Source: Streptomyces sp. WMMB 322 (lineage in GTDB: Bacteria; Actinomycetota; Actinomycetes; Streptomycetales; Streptomycetaceae). From it: DNA of 64,000 bases. This document shows positions 42,939 to 50,644 of this stretch, piece by piece; the stretch's first letter is position 1; each line of letters starts with the position of its first letter. The notes beneath the pieces were generated by a model. That model did no database searches. It worked only from the letters and a program-made list of their open reading frames with translations, and was not told the origin of the DNA. The stretch lies in assembly GCF_900090145.1 (NCBI RefSeq), contig NZ_FMHI01000020.1, positions 90,178 through 154,177 on the forward strand. The letters are read 5' to 3'. The translations under genes were made by a program, and so were the position numbers.

Positions 42939-43559
42939 ATGACCCGCCGCAAGAAGCTGTCGATGCTGGTGGTCGCCATCACGACCGCCGGTGCCACAGC
43001 CCTGTTCCCCGCGACCGCGCAGGCCGATGACGAAGAGCAGCCCACGACCAGGGAACTCCTCGAGCAGTGCAACAACGGCACCGACAAGTGCGTCTTCCAC
43101 CCCTCCGGCGCCCCCGTCGACTCCATGGGCGAGCCGCACCAGGTGGGTGACAGCGCCTTCAACTGCACCAAGGACCTTCAGCGTTCCGCCGTCTCGTGGT
43201 CCGACACCACCGGAGAGTCCAACACCGTCGGCGTCTCCATGAACGCCCAGTACGGCTTCACCGAACTCTTCAACGTGACCATCCAGACGAGCTACAAACA
43301 CTCCTGGCAGAGCTCGCACACCGAGCAGCACCAGACGAACGTCGAGGTCAAGCCCGGCGAGGTCGGCTGGATCACCCGCGAGGCCGCCATGGAAGAGATC
43401 CAGGGCACCTACGAGATGCACTTCGAGGACAAGTTCTACGGCCACCACATCTGGTACGTCCCCTTCACCGCCAAAGGACCCAAGGCCGACGCACCCAGCA
43501 CCAAGACCCAGCACACCCGCAAGATGACCAAGAAGGAGAAGAAGGAGCACTGCGGCTAG
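42939..43559 (+). CDS. Secreted protein with aerolysin-like features (twin 2)
   Basis: This 206-residue paralogue of the protein at 42137 is identical at 191 of 206 positions. Eight of the 15 changes fall within residues 102-131, the presumed hairpin region, and several alter charge (E104Q, K112N, E120K, E129Q). Residues 134-206 are identical. The signal peptide, cysteines and DNA up to the ribosome site (CACCTCGTCGGAGA) are also duplicated, giving an 802-bp offset. The pair could form a mixed oligomer or be a dosage duplication. A strong terminator follows at 43635. Confidence 0.6.
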   Translation: MTRRKKLSMLVVAITTAGATALFPATAQADDEEQPTTRELLEQCNNGTDKCVFHPSGAPVDSMGEPHQVGDSAFNCTKDLQRSAVSWSDTTGESNTVGVSMNAQYGFTELFNVTIQTSYKHSWQSSHTEQHQTNVEVKPGEVGWITREAAMEEIQGTYEMHFEDKFYGHHIWYVPFTAKGPKADAPSTKTQHTRKMTKKEKKEHCG

Positions 43560-43634
43560 GGCGGCGTTCGGCTCCTCCCAGGCGCCACCTCACCCCGGTC
43601 GCCACCTCCACACAGGCGCCACCCCCCACACAAT

Positions 43635-43680
43635 CGGCCCGGCCCCGCGTTCCCCTGCACGCGAGGCCGGGCCGTTTTTT
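43635..43680 (+). terminator. Intrinsic terminator after the twin secreted genes
   Basis: CGGCCCGGCC with CGCG pairs with CGCG and GGCCGGGCCG around a 10-nt loop. Six T residues follow (43675-43680). This is a classic Rho-independent terminator and closes the secreted-protein group. Confidence 0.88.
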
Positions 43681-43764
43681 CATGTGCGACCGGGCGCCCG
43701 CCGGGCACCCGCCCTATGGTGAAAACAGGAGTTCTGTACCTATTTGCACCCTTCAGGGGGCGGC

Positions 43765-44700
43765 ATGAACGCCAAGGACAACAGCCCTGAGCAGCGGGAA
43801 CCGGAAGAGTACGACGACGAGTACCCCGAGCCGTACGACGAGGGGAACGGCAACGGTGACTCCGAGGGGTACGACGACGAGAACGGCCGGAGCGAGCTGT
43901 CCAGGGTGACACTGGGCGAGGAGCCCGACGTACTGCTCGACGTGCCGCAGCTCCACGTCGACGAGATCGGCCTGGAGGTCGACGACCTGCGTGCACGGGT
44001 CTCACTGCAGGCCGAGGTGCTGGACATCCTCAAGCTCAACGTGGGGGCGGACGTCGCGCTGGGCCGGGTCCAGCTGGACATCAAGGGCGTGGACGCGCAG
44101 GCGCTGCTGAAGGTCCACCTCGACAACGTCACCCAGGTCATCGGGCGGGTGCTGACGACGATCGACCGCAACCCGCAGATCCTGGAGCAGCTCACCTCGG
44201 GCCTCGGCTCCGCCGCGCGTGAGCTGGGCAGCGGGGCGAGCGAAGCCGTCGGGGAGCTCGGACGCGGGGCCGGCGGCGCCGTCGAGGAGATCGGGGAGGG
44301 CGCCAGTGGGGCGGTTGAGTCCGTCGGAGAAGGCGCCAGCGGGGCAGTCGAGTCCGTCGGGGAAGGCGCGGGGTCGACGGCCAAGGAACTCGGCAAGGGA
44401 GCCGGCCGCGCCGTGGAAGACGTCGGGGAAGGTGCTTCCGAGACGGTCAAGGACGTCGGGGAAGGCGCCTCCGAAACGGTCAAGGACGTCGGGGAAGGCG
44501 CCTCCGAGACCACCAAGGAGGCCGGGCGCAGCGCCGGCAGGACGATCGACGAGGCAGGCCGGACGGCGGGCAAGGCGCGGAAGACCGCCACCCGAACCGC
44601 GAAGAGAGCAGGTGAGGGGGCCGGCCGCCGCTCGGCCCGGTCCGAGGAGCGTCCCAAGCGCCGTACCGCGCGCAGGCCCGACAGCGACGAGCCGCCGTGA
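43765..44700 (+). CDS. Acidic/basic protein with eleven 11-residue repeats
   Basis: This is a 311-residue protein of unknown function. Residues 1-48 are acidic and rich in Tyr, Asp and Glu. Residues ~55-142 form a conserved helical domain (DVLLDVPQLHVDEIGLEVDD, LDIKGVDAQALLKVHLDNV). Residues 153-273 are eleven consecutive 11-residue repeats of the type DVGEGASETVK, an amphipathic pattern like LEA group 3 or apolipoprotein helices. The tail is Arg/Lys-rich. It has no signal peptide. GGGGG precedes the ATG at 43765. Such repeats often bind lipid surfaces (inference). The frame continues as coding after the TGA at 44698. Confidence 0.7.
   Translation: MNAKDNSPEQREPEEYDDEYPEPYDEGNGNGDSEGYDDENGRSELSRVTLGEEPDVLLDVPQLHVDEIGLEVDDLRARVSLQAEVLDILKLNVGADVALGRVQLDIKGVDAQALLKVHLDNVTQVIGRVLTTIDRNPQILEQLTSGLGSAARELGSGASEAVGELGRGAGGAVEEIGEGASGAVESVGEGASGAVESVGEGAGSTAKELGKGAGRAVEDVGEGASETVKDVGEGASETVKDVGEGASETTKEAGRSAGRTIDEAGRTAGKARKTATRTAKRAGEGAGRRSARSEERPKRRTARRPDSDEPP
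44419..44517. repeat. Three 33-bp repeats encoding DVGEGASETVK
   Basis: Units start at 44419, 44452 and 44485 and differ at a few positions each. They encode the best-conserved of the 11-residue repeats and are prone to slippage. Confidence 0.85.
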
Positions 44701-45006
44701 AAGGGCGAGGAGGGTCACGAGGGGCCGGCGAACGCTGACGCTCCCCCTGTACGCCCTGACATCGAACTGACGACTTCAACTGCCGCCGACCGGCTCCGCT
44801 TCGGGCGCGAGCCGGAGACCGAGGTCCGCTTCCACGGCTCGCCCGGCCACGCGTCCTACTCGGCGAGCGACCGCACGAACCTGCCCGAGCAGGTCGAGGC
44901 CGGCACCGACTACAGCGACGTACGCGTGCGGTACCGGCTGGCCACGGCGCTGAGACGCGTACGGAGCCACGGGCCGCGGGCGGACGGCGGGAACCGGCAC
45001 GAGTGA
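44701..45006 (+). pseudogene. Orphan coding segment in frame after the 11-mer repeat gene, no start codon
   Basis: Directly after the TGA at 44698-44700 the same frame stays open for 101 codons and ends at a TGA (45004-45006). From codon ~22 it has strong coding signs: G or C in most third positions and a plausible protein (DRLRFGREPETEVRFHGSPG, SYSASDRTNLPEQVEAGTDY, SDVRVRYRLATALRRV). There is no ATG, GTG or TTG before a GTG near the end. It may be a separate gene that lost its start, or the C-terminal part of the upstream gene cut off by a stop mutation. The family is not recognised. The remaining gap to 45180 holds several GAGGTCACC repeats. Confidence 0.5.
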
Positions 45007-45180
45007 TCCGGGCCGGTCCACCTCCGGCCGCGCCGACGGCTGGAACCCGCCGCCTGCAGGGGTTCCGTCAACGCGGTCCGTGCGCTTGCGGATTCACCTC
45101 GTGAGGTCACCTCCCCGGACTGCACCTCCCGGGAGATCACCGTCCGGAGGTCACCGTCCGGGAGATCACCATCCGTGAGG

Positions 45181-45798
45181 TCACCGTCCGTGAGGTCGAT
45201 GCCCTTCGCCGACGGTGCCGGTCGGGTCGCAGTCGCGATCGCTTCCCGGGCGTGCGCCGCCCGGCCCCGGGCCCTGCTTCGGCCAGATCGTGTAACTCAG
45301 CGCGACGATCAGGCTGATGACGGCGACCAGTCCCATCCGCTGCTGCCACATCCGCAGCGACTCGCTCTGCCCGGCGTCGCCCACGTACCAGGCGGCCAGC
45401 TGAAGCAGCCCCGCGGCGATCGCCGCCGCCCCGACGGCACGCGCGCTCATCTTCCACTCGTGCACGGCACGCGGCGTTCCGTACCGGGGAGGCCTGACGG
45501 GCGGCGGCCCGCCGGCGAACCGGTGCAGAAAGTGACCGTCGGCCCACTTGATCATGTAGTGGCCGTGAGTGGCGGTGAAGCCGATGTAGACGGCCGCCAG
45601 TCCGTGCTTCCAGTCGGGCTCGGCTCCCCCTCGCAGGTCGATCGCCGTGACGACGAGCAGGAGCACCTCCAGCAGCGGCTCGCACAGCAGCACCGCGGCC
45701 CCCGTGCGCGGCATGCGTGCCGCATAGCGCAGCGCGAGCCCGCCCGCGAGCAGCACCCAGAACGCGACCTCGCAGATGATGATCAGCGTGACGATCAC
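45181..45798 (-). CDS. Multi-pass membrane protein, function unknown
   Basis: This 205-residue protein has about five predicted membrane segments, beginning with MIVTLIIICEVAFWVLLAGG and including AVLLCEPLLEVLLLVVTAI and AAAIAAGLLQLAAWYV. The segment FTATHGHYMIKWADGHFLHRF between helices has several His residues that could bind metal. A basic Gly/Arg tail follows. The GTG at 45798 has GGGGGA about 7 nt upstream. It diverges from the NarL-type kinase at 45973. I do not recognise a characterised family. Confidence 0.72.
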   Translation of the reverse strand: MIVTLIIICEVAFWVLLAGGLALRYAARMPRTGAAVLLCEPLLEVLLLVVTAIDLRGGAEPDWKHGLAAVYIGFTATHGHYMIKWADGHFLHRFAGGPPPVRPPRYGTPRAVHEWKMSARAVGAAAIAAGLLQLAAWYVGDAGQSESLRMWQQRMGLVAVISLIVALSYTIWPKQGPGPGGARPGSDRDCDPTGTVGEGHRPHGR

Positions 45799-45972
45799 GC
45801 TCGTCCCCCTTGCCTCGACATCCCCTCCACCATCCCGTCCCGGCCCGCTCGTACACGTCCTCACCAGCGACGATTTACCGAGGCCGCCCCTCCATCCTTC
45901 GATGTACCTCGCGTTGGCACTCTGGTCCCCGTGGCCGACGCCCGCGCCCGGCCGCCGTGCTGAGATGGACGC

Positions 45973-47244
45973 ATGCCACACCGCCGGTCCGCGCTTCCGC
46001 CGCCGTGGGTGCGTCCGCACCGCGACGGCGTGCTCATCGCCCTCGCCGGCCTCGTCGGCGGAGTGACCCTCTGGTGGTTCGGCCTCTACAACAATCCGCG
46101 GGTGGGCGGCAGTTACGGGGCATGGCTGCTGCTGCCCCTGGTGGCCGTGTGCATCGCCGCCCTCGGCCGCAGGTCCGCACAGCCCTGGGCGCTGGTGGTC
46201 GCCGTCGCCGCTCTCGCGGCGGATCTCGCCATGGGGTCGCTGCTGGCGACCGTGATCGTCTTCACCGACGTCGTCTACGCCGCGGTGCTGTACGGACCTC
46301 CCCGGCTGTCGCGTGCGCTGCTCCCCGCCTGCGTCGCCGTGTCGGTCGCGGCGACGCTGGTGATGATGGCGGTCCTCCGTACGCCCGCGACGCTGCTGCT
46401 CGGCGTGTTCTGCGCGGGCATCACGGTCGTGCCCGCCTGGTCGGGCGTGGTCATCCGCGACCACCGCAACGCCGCCGCGGCCGAGCGGCTCCGCGCCGAA
46501 CAGACGGCGCTGCTCGCCGAGATGGACCGCGTCCAGGCGGTCACCGCCGAACGCGGGCGCATGGCACGGGAGTTGCACGACCTCGTCGCCAACCACCTCT
46601 CCGCCATCGCGATCCGCTCCACGGCCGCCCTTTCCCTGGAGCACCTGGATGACGCGGCCGCCCGCGCCTCGCTCGGTGTCGTCCGCGAGAACAGCGTGCA
46701 GGGCCTGGCGGAGATGCGGCGCCTCATCGGTCTGCTGCGTGACGCGTCCGTCGACGCGGCGGAACCCGCGGCCTCCCCGACCCTCGCCGGCCTGGACGCC
46801 CTCATCGAGCGGGCCCGTGCGGGGGCGGGCAACCCGGGACTCAGCTTCTCGCTGCGCGACGAGCGCGGACCGGCCGGTGCGTCCCTGCCCGCGCCCGTCG
46901 AACTGGCCGCGTACCGGGTCGTGCAGGAGTCGGTGACGAACGCGCTGAAGCACTCGGCTCCCGGCACCGTCACCGTGGAACTGAGGCACACCCCTGCGCG
47001 GGGACCGCTGACGGTCCGCGTCACGAGCCCTCTGCACGGCGTACCCGGCGGCGGCCGCGAGGCGCTGGACGCGGCGCCGCTCCCGCGGGCTCCCGGCTCC
47101 GGCGCCGGGCTGATCGGCATGCGCGAACGCGTGGAACTGCTGGGCGGAGCGCTGAGCGCCGGCCCCGCGGAGGCTTCGTGCGGGGAGACGGGGATCTGGG
47201 AGGTGCGGGCCGAACTGCCCGTCGGGGAAGGGAGTCTCCGGTGA
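45973..47244 (+). CDS. NarL-type sensor histidine kinase
   Basis: This 423-residue kinase has four or five membrane segments in the first ~155 residues, with no large extracytoplasmic domain, so it probably senses signals in the membrane. The HisKA_3 box is RGRMARELHDLVANHLSAIAI, with the phospho-acceptor His in ELHDLV. The ATPase part has RVVQESVTNALKHS and GAGLIGMRERVELLGG. It overlaps the response regulator gene by 4 nt (GTGA), so the two are co-translated. It shares a 174-nt divergent region with the membrane protein at 45798, which might take part in signal perception (inference). Confidence 0.88.
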   Translation: MPHRRSALPPPWVRPHRDGVLIALAGLVGGVTLWWFGLYNNPRVGGSYGAWLLLPLVAVCIAALGRRSAQPWALVVAVAALAADLAMGSLLATVIVFTDVVYAAVLYGPPRLSRALLPACVAVSVAATLVMMAVLRTPATLLLGVFCAGITVVPAWSGVVIRDHRNAAAAERLRAEQTALLAEMDRVQAVTAERGRMARELHDLVANHLSAIAIRSTAALSLEHLDDAAARASLGVVRENSVQGLAEMRRLIGLLRDASVDAAEPAASPTLAGLDALIERARAGAGNPGLSFSLRDERGPAGASLPAPVELAAYRVVQESVTNALKHSAPGTVTVELRHTPARGPLTVRVTSPLHGVPGGGREALDAAPLPRAPGSGAGLIGMRERVELLGGALSAGPAEASCGETGIWEVRAELPVGEGSLR

Positions 47245-47939
47245 ACGCGGACGACGGCACACAGGCCACGATCCGCGTCCTCGTCGCCGAGGACCAGCTG
47301 GCCGTACGGGCGGGGCTCGTCCTGATCCTGCGCCATGCTGCCGGCATCGAGGTGGCGGCCGAGGCCGGTGACGGCGAGGAAGCCGTCCGTCTCGCCCGTG
47401 AACTGCGCCCGGACATCGTGCTGATGGACGTCCAGATGCCGCGTCTCGACGGCGTCTCCGCGACCGCGCGCATCACGGCCGAACGGCTGGCGGACGTGCT
47501 GGTGCTGACCACCTTCGACCTGGACGAATACGTCTTCGGGGCGCTGCGCGCCGGTGCGTCGGGCTTTCTGCTGAAGGACAGCGAGGCGTCCCAGGTCGTC
47601 GACGCCGTACGCACGGTGGCACGCGGCGAAGGCATGATCGCTCCGGCCGTGACCAGACGCCTGATCGCGGAGTTCGCCCGGCCCGGAGCGGCGGGGCGGC
47701 CTCCCCTGCCGAGGGCGGGCCCAGGATCCCCACCGGGGCTCGACGAGCTGACGCCGCGCGAGCACGAGGTGCTGCTGTGCCTCGGGGAGGGTCTCTCCAA
47801 CGCGGAGGCGGCGGTGCGACTCGGCCTGGCGGAGGCCACGGTGAAGACCCATGTCAGCAGGCTGCTGGGCAAGTTGGGGCTGCGCAGCCGCACGCAGGCG
47901 GCGGTGCTGGCGCAGGAATCGGGCCTCACCGGGAGCTGA
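47241..47939 (+). CDS. NarL/LuxR-family response regulator
   Basis: This 232-residue regulator has a receiver domain (IRVLVAEDQLAVRAGL, phospho-acceptor Asp in DIVLMDVQMPRLDG, Lys in GFLLKDSEASQ) and a LuxR-type helix-turn-helix at ~165-225 (LTPREHEVLLCLGEGLSNAE, ATVKTHVSRLLGKLGLRSR). A Pro/Gly linker joins them. The GTG at 47241 overlaps the kinase stop and has AAGGGAG 7 nt upstream. The target genes are unknown. Confidence 0.9.
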   Translation: MNADDGTQATIRVLVAEDQLAVRAGLVLILRHAAGIEVAAEAGDGEEAVRLARELRPDIVLMDVQMPRLDGVSATARITAERLADVLVLTTFDLDEYVFGALRAGASGFLLKDSEASQVVDAVRTVARGEGMIAPAVTRRLIAEFARPGAAGRPPLPRAGPGSPPGLDELTPREHEVLLCLGEGLSNAEAAVRLGLAEATVKTHVSRLLGKLGLRSRTQAAVLAQESGLTGS

Positions 47940-48034
47940 TGCGGGCGGCGCGGGCCCGGACCGGAGGGAGACGCCCGGTGCCTTCGAGCCACCTTCACGC
48001 TCCCCGGACTTCGTCCCGGGGCAGCGCCTCCGAT

Positions 48035-48526
48035 TCATGCAACATTGACGCGCTGGCCGGGCGGTGCCGCCTCCAGCCACGCCAGGAACCCTGTGAGCGC
48101 GTCCTCGCTCATGGCCAGCTCGACCCGGGTGCCGTGCAGGGAACACGCGAGGATCACGGAGTTCGAGAGCAGTGCCAGTTCCTCCTCGCCCTCCGGATCC
48201 CGCCGCTGCAGCACCTCGATGCGGTTGCGCTCCAGAAAGCGCCGGGGGCGCGGCGCGTAGGAGAAGACACGGAACCATTCGATCTGGTCACCGTTGTAGC
48301 GCGCGACGCCGTAGGCCCAGCCCTTGCCGTCCACTGCCGGAGGCTCTTCTTCCGCCGGGTCGTCGTCGGCGTACGCGGAGGGCCGCGCCGGTGCGTTCCA
48401 GCGCAGGTTGCAGTCGAAGGTGCCTCCGGAGCGCTGAAGCAGGCGGCGCCGCAGCCCGAAGGCGAAGAGACCCGCCAGCGCCAGCAGCACGGCCACGCCG
48501 ACCAGGCACAGAACGAGGACCATCAT
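48035..48526 (-). CDS. DUF2550 domain-containing membrane protein
   Basis: This 163-residue protein has one N-terminal membrane helix (VLVLCLVGVAVLLALAGLFAFG) followed by the DUF2550 domain: SGGTFDCNLRW, GKGWAYGVARYNGDQIEWFRVFSY and LACSLHGTRVELAMSEDALTGFLAWLE. In actinobacteria this gene usually follows the ATP synthase operon, as here. The function is unknown. Two adjacent ATG codons lie after AGGAGG; the first (48526) has 6-nt spacing and is used. A perfect 23-bp terminator separates it from atpC. Confidence 0.85.
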   Translation of the reverse strand: MMVLVLCLVGVAVLLALAGLFAFGLRRRLLQRSGGTFDCNLRWNAPARPSAYADDDPAEEEPPAVDGKGWAYGVARYNGDQIEWFRVFSYAPRPRRFLERNRIEVLQRRDPEGEEELALLSNSVILACSLHGTRVELAMSEDALTGFLAWLEAAPPGQRVNVA

Positions 48527-48617
48527 CACCGACCTCCTCGCACTCTCTCGTACCACGCGTGGCGCGGTGCTCCCGGAGCCGTGAGATCCCGCGGATCCCG
48601 CGTCCCCCTCTGTATTG

Positions 48618-48667
48618 GCTCAGCCGCGGGCTGTTCCGGGGTGACCCGGAACAGCCCGCGGCTGAGC
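48618..48667 (-). terminator. Perfect 23-bp hairpin after atpC
   Basis: Arms 48618-48640 and 48645-48667 are fully complementary (23 bp) around the loop GTGA. The hairpin is located 47 nt after the atpC stop on the minus strand. It should end the ATP synthase transcript and separate it from DUF2550. Confidence 0.88.
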
Positions 48668-48713
48668 TTCGTACCTGTCGTGCCCGGCTCCGTGCAGGGC
48701 GTCGGCCGCCTCC

Positions 48714-49094
48714 TCAGCGGACCGCCACCACGCGCTTGCGGACCTCGGCACGCCGCTCGGCGGCGGCGTCGCCCTCGGACTTGGCGCGCTCCAGCGCCCG
48801 CTCCGCACGTTCGACGTCGATCTCCTCGGACAGCTCGACGATCTCCGCCAGCAGCGACATCTTGTCGTCCGCGAAGGAGACGAAGCCGCCGTGCACCGCT
48901 GCCGTCAGGGTGCCTTCGCCGGATTCGCCGGTCGTACGGATGGTCACCGCTCCCGGCTCCAGCACGCCGAGCAGCGGCTGGTGGCCCGCCATGACGCCGA
49001 TGTCGCCGGACGTGGTGCGCGCGACGACCAGGCTGGCCTCGCCGGACCAGACCTTGCGGTCCGCGGCGACCAACTCGACGTGCAGCTCAGCCAC
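48714..49094 (-). CDS. atpC: ATP synthase F1 epsilon subunit
   Basis: This is the 126-residue epsilon subunit of the F1 stalk, which couples rotation and can inhibit ATP hydrolysis. The N-terminal beta-sandwich is AELHVELVAADRKVWSGEA, with GDIGVMAGHQPLLGVLEPG. The C-terminal helical part (EIDVERAERALERAKSE) is of normal length. It starts with GTG at 49094, the last gene of the atp operon, 105 nt after atpD. Confidence 0.95.
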   Translation of the reverse strand: MAELHVELVAADRKVWSGEASLVVARTTSGDIGVMAGHQPLLGVLEPGAVTIRTTGESGEGTLTAAVHGGFVSFADDKMSLLAEIVELSEEIDVERAERALERAKSEGDAAAERRAEVRKRVVAVR

Positions 49095-49199
49095 TGTGGC
49101 TCCTTCGTAGGTTAGGAAAAGGATAAGGGGTGCGGGGACGGGGACGGACCGAAGGGCTGTGCCCCGCGGCCCGGCCCCGCCTCGCGCCGGACCCGGACG

Positions 49200-50642
49200 T
49201 CAGGAGACGCCGAGGTCCTTGGCCTTGGCCTTCAGGTCGTCGAGGCCACCGCACATGAAGAACGCCTGCTCCGGGTAGTGGTCGAAGTCACCGTCGGCGA
49301 TCGCGTTGAACGCGGCGATCGACTCGTCCAGCGGCACGTCCGACCCGTCGAGACCCGTGAACTGCTTCGCCGCGTGGGTGTTCTGCGACAGGAAGCGCTC
49401 GATACGGCGGGCCCGGCTGACGGTGAGCTTGTCCTCTTCGGAAAGCTCGTCGATGCCGAGAATCGAGATGATGTCCTGGAGGTCCTTGTACTTCTGCAGG
49501 ATCCCGATGACGCGCTGGGCGCAGTCGTAGTGCTCCTGCGAGATGTAGCGGGGGTCCAGGATCCGGGACGTCGAGTCCAGCGGGTCCACCGCCGGGTAGA
49601 TGCCCTTCTCGGAAATCGGCCGCGAAAGCACCGTCGTCGCGTCGAGGTGCGCGAACGTGGTGGCCGGCGCCGGGTCCGTGAGGTCGTCCGCGGGCACATA
49701 GATCGCCTGCATCGAGGTGATGGAGTGACCACGGGTCGAGGTGATGCGCTCCTGGAGCACACCCATCTCGTCCGCCAGGTTCGGCTGGTAACCCACCGCG
49801 GAGGGCATGCGGCCGAGCAGCGTGGAGACCTCGGAACCGGCCTGCGTGAAGCGGAAGATGTTGTCGATGAAGAACAGCACGTCCTGGTTCTGCACATCGC
49901 GGAAGTACTCCGCCATGGTCAGACCGGCCAGGGCGACCCGCAGACGGGTGCCCGGCGGCTCGTCCATCTGACCGAAGACCAGCGCGGTCTGCGGGAGGAC
50001 GCCCGACTCGGTCATCTCGTCGATGAGGTCGTTGCCCTCACGCGTACGCTCGCCCACACCCGCGAAGACGGAAACACCCTCGTGCAGCTTCGCCACACGC
50101 ATGATCATTTCCTGGATGAGGACGGTCTTGCCGACGCCGGCTCCGCCGAACAGGCCGATCTTGCCGCCCTTGACGTACGGGGTCAGCAGGTCGACGACCT
50201 TCAGGCCGGTCTCGAACATCTCGGTCTTGGACTCGAGCTGGTCGAAGGCGGGGGCCTTGCGGTGGATCGGCCAGCGCTCGGTGACCTCGGACTCGGCCTC
50301 CGGCTCGTTCAGGATCTTGCCGAGGGTGTTGAAGACCCGTCCCTTGGTGACGTCGCCGACGGGGACGGTGATGCCGTCGCCGGTGTCGGTGACCTCGGCC
50401 TGGCGGACGAGGCCGTCGGTGGGCTCCATCGCGATGGCGCGCACCAGGCCCTCACCGAGGTGCTGGGCGACCTCGAGAGTGAGGGTCTTCTTCTTCCCCT
50501 CCTCGGCCGGGTCGGTGATCTCGACGGTCAGGGCGTTGTAGATGTCCGGCATCGCGTCGACGGGGAATTCCACATCGACGACCGGGCCGATGACCCGTGC
50601 GACGCGGCCCGCCGCCGTGGCCTGCTCAACAGTAGTGGTCAT
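49200..50642 (-). CDS. atpD: ATP synthase F1 beta subunit
   Basis: This is the 480-residue catalytic subunit of F1. Walker A GGAGVGKT lies at 166-173. The catalytic Glu is in AGVGERTREGNDL, and Walker B is DVLFFIDNIFRFTQAGSEVS. The C-terminal DELSEEDKLTV motif is conserved near the gamma contact. The length and all catalytic motifs are normal. The ATG at 50642 follows the atpG stop by 2 nt. Confidence 0.97.
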   Translation of the reverse strand: MTTTVEQATAAGRVARVIGPVVDVEFPVDAMPDIYNALTVEITDPAEEGKKKTLTLEVAQHLGEGLVRAIAMEPTDGLVRQAEVTDTGDGITVPVGDVTKGRVFNTLGKILNEPEAESEVTERWPIHRKAPAFDQLESKTEMFETGLKVVDLLTPYVKGGKIGLFGGAGVGKTVLIQEMIMRVAKLHEGVSVFAGVGERTREGNDLIDEMTESGVLPQTALVFGQMDEPPGTRLRVALAGLTMAEYFRDVQNQDVLFFIDNIFRFTQAGSEVSTLLGRMPSAVGYQPNLADEMGVLQERITSTRGHSITSMQAIYVPADDLTDPAPATTFAHLDATTVLSRPISEKGIYPAVDPLDSTSRILDPRYISQEHYDCAQRVIGILQKYKDLQDIISILGIDELSEEDKLTVSRARRIERFLSQNTHAAKQFTGLDGSDVPLDESIAAFNAIADGDFDHYPEQAFFMCGGLDDLKAKAKDLGVS

Positions 50643-50644
50643 GG

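Noticed and set aside
44698..44700. TGA as a selenocysteine codon
   Set aside because: No selenocysteine family context and no visible SECIS-like hairpin right after the TGA. A stop mutation or gene boundary is simpler.
46275..48278. Long minus-strand open frame across the NarL-type kinase and regulator
   Set aside because: It is antisense to two clear two-component genes with intact motifs and has no recognisable domain.
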